DNA of 9,625 nt from an uncultured Paracoccaceae bacterium (GTDB taxonomy: Bacteria > Pseudomonadota > Alphaproteobacteria > Rhodobacterales > Rhodobacteraceae), in contig CALFSV010000215.1 of assembly GCA_937916485.1 (NCBI GenBank), forward strand, positions 1 to 9,625. Reading direction: 5' to 3'. Position 1 is the first letter of the stretch, and every line of letters starts with the position of its first letter. A model generated the notes under the pieces. It was not told the origin of the DNA and did not search any database. It saw nothing but the letters and a program-made list of their open reading frames with translations. This document shows positions 1 through 4,924 of this stretch, piece by piece. The position numbers and the translations under genes are program-made.

Positions 1-26
1 CGATTGCGGAAGCCATAGAAATCTAA
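1..26 (+). CDS. Possible C-terminal end of an upstream gene (partial)
   Basis: The frame starting at base 3 reads seven codons (IAEAIEI) and then stops at TAA 24-26. Eight codons prove nothing by themselves, but a strong hairpin begins six bases after the stop, as expected at the end of a transcription unit. The gene's identity cannot be judged, and the reading could be chance. Confidence 0.3.
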
Positions 27-31
27 GCCAT

Positions 32-56
32 TGGGCCGTTCGTCAAGGACGGCCCA
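32..56 (+). terminator. Terminator-like hairpin after the possible upstream gene
   Basis: TGGGCCGT (32-39) is perfectly complementary to ACGGCCCA (49-56). A G-U pair and a C-G pair extend the stem to 10 bp around the loop GTCAA (42-46). There is no good run of T after the stem (TTGCGG follows), so it is not a classical Rho-independent terminator. It could instead protect a 3' end or work with Rho. Its position directly after the TAA at 24-26 favours a role at a transcript end. Confidence 0.45.
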
Positions 57-300
57 TTGCGGCCGCTCGGCAAGGTGACCGGCGCGGCAGCGCAGCTTCA
101 CCAGACCGGCCATTCGTGCATCGTGCAGCATTTTCGGAGGATGAAGGTCGGCATAGCGGACAAAGTGAGCTTTCGCTGCGGCTGCGCCAATGACCGCTTC
201 TTGAAAACTCTTGCCCCTACAAGAACCTCAGGAATGCGTTTGTCGATTCGTGATTGTCAGATTGCAAGATGCCATATTCATAATCGCCCTAACTGATGCA
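57..300. other. Non-coding GC-rich stretch, possible degenerate intergenic repeat
   Basis: No convincing gene is seen here. A forward open frame exists at 57-296, but it starts with TTG, has no ribosome binding site and encodes a Cys/Arg/His-rich composition unlike a real protein. The DNA contains small structures: a tandem TCGTGCA (114-120 and 121-127) and a bulged hairpin at 155-177 in which AGCG pairs with CGCT and AAAG with CTTT. The style resembles degenerate repeats that I recall from intergenic DNA of Rhodobacteraceae. That is memory, not a comparison made here. Confidence 0.3.
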
Positions 301-337
301 CGCGCTGGCCGCATCACACCTACGACTTCTGATTTTC

Positions 338-352
338 TAATATTATCAAAAG
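338..352. promoter_or_regulatory. Upstream copy of a direct repeat, candidate operator
   Basis: TAATATTATCAAAAG is repeated at 432-446 as TAATATCATCAAATG, with 13 of 15 bases identical. The copies lie 94 bp apart, close to nine turns of B-DNA, so proteins bound to both would face the same side of the helix. This copy also lies inside an imperfect AT-rich inverted repeat (333-350, core TAATATTA). It is a likely binding site for the adjacent GntR regulator, possibly with looping. The function is inferred. Confidence 0.45.
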
Positions 353-407
353 CTTGGCGGAGGGGTGGACTGTGAGGCTTCCCTAGCTGATGGAAATAAA
401 TTTGATC

Positions 408-437
408 TGGACAGACAAAACATCAGATGTTTAATAT
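408..437 (+). promoter_or_regulatory. Candidate sigma-70 type promoter of the GntR regulator gene
   Basis: A -35-like TGGACA (408-413, 5 of 6 to TTGACA) lies 18 bp before a -10-like TAATAT (432-437, 4 of 6 to TATAAT). Transcription would start about six or seven bases later, at the ATG of the regulator (444), implying a leaderless or nearly leaderless message. No Shine-Dalgarno sequence is visible before that ATG. The spacer contains the 15-bp palindrome at 418-432, so bound repressor would block the promoter. The match is moderate and other start points are possible. Confidence 0.4.
418..432. promoter_or_regulatory. Perfect 15-bp palindrome, candidate operator
   Basis: AAACATCAGATGTTT has two 7-bp arms (AAACATC and GATGTTT) around a central A with no mismatch. 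It sits 12 bp before the regulator ATG, between the candidate -35 and -10 elements. Dimeric GntR/FadR-type regulators commonly bind short palindromes of this size near their own promoters. The sequence is seen directly; assigning it to this regulator is inference. Confidence 0.5.
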
Positions 438-446
438 CATCAAATG
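432..446. promoter_or_regulatory. Downstream copy of the direct repeat, overlapping the regulator start codon
   Basis: TAATATCATCAAATG matches the copy at 338-352 at 13 of 15 positions. Its last three bases are the ATG of the regulator gene, and its first six are the candidate -10 element. Binding here would interfere with transcription initiation, which fits autorepression. It abuts the palindrome at 418-432, sharing one base. Confidence 0.45.
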
Positions 447-1202
447 AATGAAATATTGTACTATGACTTGAAAGACGCGAACGGGGTTGCCCCGGGACTT
501 GCAATGCAGGTGTCGCGGGAACTGGGGCGTCGCATTGTCGCCGGTCACTACAAGGAAAATGCCCTGATCGAGGATGAGGGTAAGCTCTCTCAAAGATTTG
601 GCGTCAGTAAATCGGTGATCCGTGAGGGCATCAAACTGCTGGTTAGCAAGGGGCTGTTGGAGGTGAAGCGAGGCAGTGGCACTCGGGTGCGGCGTCGGGC
701 AAGCTGGTCTTTGCTGGATGATGATGTGTTGGCATGGCACCTTTCTGTCGATCCCAAGCCCGCTTTTTTGCGTCAGTTGCTCGATATGCGCCGAATGATG
801 GAGCCAAAGGCCGCGGGTTGGGCCGCGATGAACGGGACCGAGGAGCAGTTTTCCGAAATCGAGGCCGCTCAGGTGCGCATGGAAGAAGAGTCCCATTCGA
901 TTGAAGACTTCGTGGTCGCGGACGCCCTGTTTCACCGTGGGATACTGCGCGCGGCCAACAACGAGATCTTACTGTCGATGGAGGGGGTAATCTTTTCCGC
1001 CCTGCTCAGTTCGATCCGACTGACCAATCGTGATCCGCGAGAAAACGCAAATTCGATCCCCTTTCACCGCAAGGTCCTGGAGGCGATCAAGGCGCGGGAT
1101 CATGCGCTCGCAGAACAGATGATGACCGCCCACCTGAGCGACACGAGCCAACGTCTTGAAAGCGCGCTGAAAGATATGGCTGGAGGAGCTTTGAAAAACT
1201 GA
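444..1202 (+). CDS. GntR-family transcriptional regulator, FadR subfamily with FCD ligand domain
   Basis: This 252-aa protein is a likely one-component sensor that binds DNA as a dimer and is released or activated by a pathway metabolite. The N-terminal winged helix (about residues 21-83) contains the typical GntR string LSQRFGVSKSVIREGIKLL followed by the wing GSGTRV. The C-terminal all-helical FCD domain shows the usual metal/ligand set: Asp160 and His164 (VADALFH), His208 (PFHRKVL) and His230 (MTAHL). Length is normal for the family. ATG 444 is chosen as the first in-frame start. It lacks a Shine-Dalgarno sequence; Met21 is a fallback, but it would trim the first helix of the DNA-binding domain. 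It lies 173 bases upstream of the importer/catabolic genes on the same strand, so it probably controls them and itself. FCD regulators often answer to hexonates, hexuronates or keto-deoxy acids, which suits this locus. The actual effector is unknown. Confidence 0.93.
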   Translation: MNEILYYDLKDANGVAPGLAMQVSRELGRRIVAGHYKENALIEDEGKLSQRFGVSKSVIREGIKLLVSKGLLEVKRGSGTRVRRRASWSLLDDDVLAWHLSVDPKPAFLRQLLDMRRMMEPKAAGWAAMNGTEEQFSEIEAAQVRMEEESHSIEDFVVADALFHRGILRAANNEILLSMEGVIFSALLSSIRLTNRDPRENANSIPFHRKVLEAIKARDHALAEQMMTAHLSDTSQRLESALKDMAGGALKN

Positions 1203-1303
1203 CCGGCCAGCAGGGCAAAGGTATTCACCAGCTCGCAGTGGTGCGCGGGCTAGTGGTGGCAGCACGACATCGGCTTCAATCAACGTCGCGCTACCGGATC
1301 GAT

Positions 1304-1317
1304 CCCGAAATTTCGGG
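1304..1317. promoter_or_regulatory. Perfect 14-bp palindrome in the importer leader
   Basis: CCCGAAATTTCGGG is fully self-complementary with no spacer. Being loop-less, it suits a dimeric DNA-binding protein better than an RNA hairpin. It lies about 70 bases upstream of the binding-protein start, where an operator for the catabolic operon would be expected. It does not resemble the AAACATC/GATGTTT palindrome or the TAATAT-ATCAAA repeat near the regulator, so a different protein may read it. Confidence 0.4.
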
Positions 1318-1335
1318 GAAACCACCAGACGAAAA

Positions 1336-1352
1336 GACGCCCAAAAGGCGTC
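1336..1352 (+). promoter_or_regulatory. 5' leader hairpin just upstream of the binding-protein ribosome binding site
   Basis: GACGCC (1336-1341) pairs perfectly with GGCGTC (1347-1352) around a CAAAA loop, giving a 6-bp GC-rich stem. It ends 12 bases before the AAGGAGG motif (1364-1370). It could protect the 5' end of the message or tune translation. There is no T-run after it, so it is not a terminator. Confidence 0.4.
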
Positions 1353-1363
1353 AAGACATCAAC

Positions 1364-1370
1364 AAGGAGG
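1364..1370 (+). promoter_or_regulatory. Strong Shine-Dalgarno that decides the binding-protein start
   Basis: AAGGAGG is a near-perfect anti-16S match. Two adjacent in-frame ATGs follow, at 1373 and 1376. The spacer is only 2 bases to the first and 5 to the second, so 1376 is preferred. This is the strongest ribosome binding site in the window, as expected for an abundant periplasmic binding protein. Confidence 0.75.
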
Positions 1371-1375
1371 ATATG

Positions 1376-2437
1376 ATGTTTTCCAACCTTAAGAAAGGTC
1401 TTCTCGCGACGACCATGCTGGCGGGTGCGACACTGACCGCCCAAACAGCGACTGCAGAAGACATGGTGGCATTGTTGCTGCCTGAAAACGTGAACCCACG
1501 TTGGGAGCAGCAAGACGCCGCTGCGTTCGTTCGCACGATGGCCGAGATTGCCCCTGACGTGAAGGTCGAGGTCTTCAACGCCAACAACGATACGTCCGTG
1601 CAGCAGCGCCAGGCCGAACAAGCATTAACACAGGGTGCCAAAGTACTGGTTGTGATCCCGATTGACGGTGAAAGCTCTGCTATTATCGCAGACACCGCCG
1701 CAGAAGAGGGCGTGCCCACAATCGCCTATGACCGGATGATCAATTCGGCGAACACGACATTCTGGGTTCAGGCTGATCTTGAAGGCATGGGGTATGACCA
1801 AGCCATGCATGTGATCAACAACACGGCCGATGGCGATACGCTGGTCATGCTCAAAGGCTCGCCAACCGATCCAAACGCCGCAGTGATCCACAATGGTCAG
1901 TTGCGTGCCCTGACGCCGCTCTATGAAAGCGGCGCACGTGTCATGGGCTATGAGAACTGGACCCAAGGCTGGGACCCGGCGATTGCGCGTCGTTCTATGG
2001 ATCAGGCTTTGACGCAGTTGAACAACAATGTTCAGGGCGTAGTATCTTCTAACGATGGTAACGCCGGCGCGGCGATTGCCGCGATGGAAGAGCAAGGCAT
2101 GGCGGGCACGGTTCCTGTCTCCGGTCTGGACTGCACAGTACAGGCGCAGCAACTGATGTTGCTTGGCAAGCAGACCCAATGTGGCTGGCGTCCGCTTGAA
2201 GATATGGCCGCAGCAGCCGCACAAGTGACCGTACGCTTGGTCAATGGCGAAGACTTCTCGGACCTTGCCCCACAAACCGTTGAAAACGGTGTTGGCGCTA
2301 CCGTCGCTTACGTTCCGGTCGGATCATACTCCGCCGTTGGAGTGGATGGCGTCGCCTATGTGATCGCCAACGACGCATCGATCACCAAAGAGATGGTGTG
2401 CCAAGGCGAAGCCGCAGAAACGACTTTCTGCCAGTAA
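1376..2437 (+). CDS. Sugar ABC transporter periplasmic substrate-binding protein, xylose/ribose (XylF-like) class
   Basis: This is a predicted 353-aa secreted protein that captures a monosaccharide in the periplasm and delivers it to the permease encoded two genes downstream. A clear Sec signal peptide (LKK, then a hydrophobic stretch, then TATA|ED) predicts cleavage after Ala27. The mature part has the two-lobed periplasmic-binding-protein class I pattern: an early NPRWEQQD segment, NANND near the first beta strands, VLVVIPID, the YDRMI motif (Tyr118-Arg120) typical of XylF relatives, SSNDGNAGAAIAAM, and SGLD before the third crossing strand. Four cysteines occur in the mature protein, at 253, 269, 342 and 352, and could form two disulfides in the periplasm. 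The start is fixed by AAGGAGG at 1364-1370; the alternative ATG at 1373 adds one Met. The class is secure. The sugar is not: pentoses, galactose or an anhydro-sugar are all possible, and the gene context points to a galacto-configured sugar. Confidence 0.92.
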   Translation: MFSNLKKGLLATTMLAGATLTAQTATAEDMVALLLPENVNPRWEQQDAAAFVRTMAEIAPDVKVEVFNANNDTSVQQRQAEQALTQGAKVLVVIPIDGESSAIIADTAAEEGVPTIAYDRMINSANTTFWVQADLEGMGYDQAMHVINNTADGDTLVMLKGSPTDPNAAVIHNGQLRALTPLYESGARVMGYENWTQGWDPAIARRSMDQALTQLNNNVQGVVSSNDGNAGAAIAAMEEQGMAGTVPVSGLDCTVQAQQLMLLGKQTQCGWRPLEDMAAAAAQVTVRLVNGEDFSDLAPQTVENGVGATVAYVPVGSYSAVGVDGVAYVIANDASITKEMVCQGEAAETTFCQ

Positions 2438-2448
2438 TCGGAACACAC

Positions 2449-3264
2449 ATGTCTGAACAGGAAAACAAGGTGGGGCCAGCGGCCCCACCCCCTCACCTGC
2501 GTGTGAGCGGTATTCACAAGCGATTTGGCGGCGTTCATGCCCTGCGCGGTGTCGACTTTGAGGTCGCCCGCGGTGAGGTTATGGCGCTGGTGGGCGACAA
2601 TGGCGCGGGCAAATCGACCTTGATGAAAGTCTTGGCCGGTGCACATGCCGCCGATGAGGGCCAATTCTACATCGACGAAGCGTCAGTGGTTGTGAATACC
2701 CCTCATGACGCAAGCGATCTGGGCATCCAGATCGTTTATCAAGATCTCGCACTATGCGAGAATTTGGATGTTGCGGCGAACCTTTCCCTTGGTGCCGAGC
2801 CGGTCAAATCTGGTTGGTCTTTTTTGCCGCGTCTTTTGCGTCCTCTCGACGATCTTGAGATGGAAGTGAAGGCAAAAGAGGCGATTGACCGTTTGCAAGT
2901 ACGCACCCTTCAATCCGTGCGCGCCAAGGTCGGCGGCTTGTCCGGTGGGCAGCGGCAAGCGATTGCAATTGCACGTGCGGTTGGGGCTGACGGCAGCGTC
3001 GTGATGCTGGATGAGCCGACGGCGGCCCTTGGAGTCGCGCAAACGCGGCAGGTTCTCGATGTGGTCAAACGGCTGCGCGATACCAACCACGCAGTCGTCT
3101 ACATCTCTCACAATATGCGCGACATTTTTGAGGTCGCAGACCGCATTTGCGTCCTGCGTCACGGTGGCAATGTCGCGACGTGGCGCAAGGATGACACCAC
3201 CCCTGACGAAATTGTCGTCGCCATGACGCGCGGCCTGGATGACGAGGCCGGAAATGCAGCCTGA
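2449..3264 (+). CDS. Sugar ABC transporter ATP-binding protein, single-domain
   Basis: This 271-aa cytoplasmic ATPase powers the sugar importer. All nucleotide-binding motifs are present: Walker A GDNGAGKST (49-57), Q-loop at Gln98 (VYQD), signature LSGGQRQ (164-170), Walker B VVMLDE (184-189) and the switch histidine His221 (YISHNM). There is one ATPase domain only, about half the size of Escherichia coli XylG or RbsA, so it should act as a homodimer, like the FrcA-type ATPases of alphaproteobacteria. ATG 2449 is 11 bases after the binding-protein stop with a weak GGAA ahead of it. A strong GC-rich hairpin occupies codons 7-14, which encode a Pro/Ala-rich tail before the ABC domain starts at about residue 17. 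The downstream permease overlaps its end by 11 bases, which suggests translational coupling. Confidence 0.95.
   Translation: MSEQENKVGPAAPPPHLRVSGIHKRFGGVHALRGVDFEVARGEVMALVGDNGAGKSTLMKVLAGAHAADEGQFYIDEASVVVNTPHDASDLGIQIVYQDLALCENLDVAANLSLGAEPVKSGWSFLPRLLRPLDDLEMEVKAKEAIDRLQVRTLQSVRAKVGGLSGGQRQAIAIARAVGADGSVVMLDEPTAALGVAQTRQVLDVVKRLRDTNHAVVYISHNMRDIFEVADRICVLRHGGNVATWRKDDTTPDEIVVAMTRGLDDEAGNAA
2469..2489 (+). promoter_or_regulatory. Very stable hairpin between binding protein and ATPase reading frames
   Basis: GGTGGGGCC (2469-2477) pairs without mismatch with GGCCCCACC (2481-2489) around the loop AGC. The stem is 9 bp, almost all G-C. It starts 31 bases after the binding-protein stop and 20 bases after the ATPase ATG, inside its coding sequence. 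No T-run follows, so it is not an intrinsic terminator. By analogy with other binding-protein operons, such a stem can block 3' exonucleases and keep the upstream binding-protein message abundant while lowering ATPase translation. The function is inferred. Confidence 0.5.
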
Positions 3265-4474
3265 GCACAAACTTTCATTCATCGACCGGCTGCGCATCAT
3301 GCGCGAAACCAAGTTCGGAGCCTTCGTGCCTGTCCTGCTGGCACTGGCCGCGATATGGGCCTACTTCGGTCTTGCCGTTCCCCTTTGGGAATATTGGGGT
3401 GATCCGAATGCTGAAAACATCCGGTTCATTTTTCTCAGCCCGCGCAACATCTACAACCTATTCATGCAATCGGCCGTGATTGCGACGCTGGCCGTCGGCA
3501 TCACAGTTGTCTTGCTGCTTGGTGACATTGACCTGTCAGCTGCGGCAACCGCTGGCGTCTGTGCAGCACTGCTTGGCGTGTTGGTTCTGGCAGGCGTGCC
3601 TGGCCCGATTGCCTGCCTGATCGTCATGGGCGTTGGCATCATGATGGGCACGGCGCAAGGCATCCTGGTCGCCTATGTGGGCATTCCGTCCTTCGTTGTG
3701 ACACTGGCCGGCTTGCTTGGTTTTCAGGGGCTGATGCAGAAAATCCTGCCGACGGGAAACCTGAATGTTGGTGATCCCTTTGTGCGCGGATTTGCGCGGG
3801 TTCTTCTGCCGGACGCGCTTGGCTGGGTGCTGGCACTGGCATGTATCGCGGTCTTCGCATGGCTAAGCCTGCGCAAGCAAGGGCAGCGTAAGGCACGCGG
3901 ATTGGAGTTGGACAGCACAGCAGCTGTCTGGGGTCAGATCGCGTTTTTCGGAGCGCTCATGCTGGCGACAGTGGCGACGCTGAACAGCTATCGCTCGGTT
4001 CCGCTCCTTATCGTTCTTCTCATGGCGATCACCGCGCTTGTCGGGTGGATCACGACCTCGACCCCCTATGGCCGTTCCATCTTTTCGGTCGGCGGCAATC
4101 CTGAGAGCGCACGGCGAGTGGGCATGAACGTCAAACGTATCCGTGTGTCGGCCTTTGCCATTGTCGGGCTAATGGCGGCTATCGGCGGTATCTTTGGTGC
4201 GTCGCGGTTTGGCTCCGTCAGCTACACCGCGTTCGCCGGTGGCTCGTTACTGCTGGAATCCATTGGCGCGGCTGTCATTGGCGGCACCTCATTGTTCGGT
4301 GGGCGTGGATCGGTTTGGAACGCGATCCTTGGCGCTTTGGTCATCGGTTCGCTTGGTAACGGGCTGGATCTGTCTGGCGCGAGTGCTGCGGACAAACTGA
4401 TGTTCTCGGGCGCGATCCTGTTGCTGGCCGTGGCCATTGATGCCGTGTCCCGTTCGGGCACATCGGAAAGGTAG
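3254..4474 (+). CDS. Sugar ABC transporter permease, XylH/RbsC-like
   Basis: This is a predicted 406-aa inner-membrane protein forming the translocation channel of the importer (BPD_transp_2 family). It has a charged N-terminus, a first hydrophobic segment (FVPVLLALAAIWAYF), and then repeated membrane helices, about ten in all. Family hallmarks are LLGDIDLSAAATAG, PSFVVTLAGLLGFQGL and the cytoplasmic coupling segment with GGNPESARRVGMNVKRIR. Between the fifth and sixth membrane regions lies a basic loop (LRKQGQRKARGLEL), also seen in XylH-type permeases. ATG 3254 is preferred because CGAGG (3243-3247) stands six bases before it. An in-frame ATG at 3239 would add five residues but has no ribosome site. 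It overlaps the ATPase gene by 11 bases, and the next gene starts six bases after its stop. Substrate specificity cannot be read from the sequence. Confidence 0.93.
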   Translation: MQPEHKLSFIDRLRIMRETKFGAFVPVLLALAAIWAYFGLAVPLWEYWGDPNAENIRFIFLSPRNIYNLFMQSAVIATLAVGITVVLLLGDIDLSAAATAGVCAALLGVLVLAGVPGPIACLIVMGVGIMMGTAQGILVAYVGIPSFVVTLAGLLGFQGLMQKILPTGNLNVGDPFVRGFARVLLPDALGWVLALACIAVFAWLSLRKQGQRKARGLELDSTAAVWGQIAFFGALMLATVATLNSYRSVPLLIVLLMAITALVGWITTSTPYGRSIFSVGGNPESARRVGMNVKRIRVSAFAIVGLMAAIGGIFGASRFGSVSYTAFAGGSLLLESIGAAVIGGTSLFGGRGSVWNAILGALVIGSLGNGLDLSGASAADKLMFSGAILLLAVAIDAVSRSGTSER

Positions 4475-4480
4475 ACCGAC

Positions 4481-4924
4481 ATGTTGAATGACACCAACAG
4501 ACCCGTTCTCGATGCCATCCTTGATGAACTGATCCCGCCGAGCGAAGACGGTAAGATCCCCGGAGCAGGCGCATTGGGTGTGGCGGATTTCCTCCCGACC
4601 GCCCAAGCCTATGCGCCCGATCCGGCTGGATCAGTACAGACGATCCTGGACGCGGTCTCGGGTGATTTCGTAGCGCTTCCACGGGATGAAAAGGTCGCGG
4701 TTTTGAAGCGTGTCGAGGCGGCACACGGTCAAGCCTTTGAGACGCTCGTCCGGCTGACTTACATGGGCTACTACAGTCGCCCTGAAACACGCCCCTATGT
4801 TGGCGTAGGAGCGCATCCTATCCACCCACAAGGCTACCCCGTCGATCGCGAAAGTGACGCGATGATGGATGAATTGACTGCACCGGTGCGTGCGCGAGGA
4901 AAGGCATATCGCGATGCAAAATGA
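4481..4924 (+). CDS. Gluconate 2-dehydrogenase subunit 3 family protein
   Basis: This 147-aa small protein is likely the partner (gamma-type) subunit of the GMC flavoprotein encoded next. The family usually assists folding, stability or export of FAD-dependent sugar and sugar-acid dehydrogenases. Visible features are an N-terminal LDAILDELIPPSEDGKIPGAGALGVADFL, which is the characteristic start of the mature domain, and a mid-protein ETLVRLTYMGYYSRPETRPYVG stretch. It lacks the twin-arginine signal peptide that family members of membrane dehydrogenases normally carry: the domain begins within ten residues of the initiator Met. That suggests a cytoplasmic complex. It starts six bases after the permease stop with AAGG (4468-4471) upstream, and its last 11 bases overlap the GMC gene, indicating coupled and roughly equal synthesis. 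Confidence 0.8.
   Translation: MLNDTNRPVLDAILDELIPPSEDGKIPGAGALGVADFLPTAQAYAPDPAGSVQTILDAVSGDFVALPRDEKVAVLKRVEAAHGQAFETLVRLTYMGYYSRPETRPYVGVGAHPIHPQGYPVDRESDAMMDELTAPVRARGKAYRDAK

Noticed and set aside
57..296. Forward open frame of 79 codons in the upstream region
   Set aside because: TTG start, no ribosome site, composition unlike a folded protein and no recognisable motif.
1238..1375. N-terminal extension of the binding protein by about 46 codons
   Set aside because: It would bury the signal peptide and ignore the AAGGAGG site at 1364-1370; the leader shows palindromes rather than coding character.
1625..2275. 216-codon reverse-strand frame within the binding-protein gene
   Set aside because: It lies wholly under a well-supported gene with signal peptide and family motifs, and its His/Arg/Cys-rich translation is typical of antisense shadow frames.
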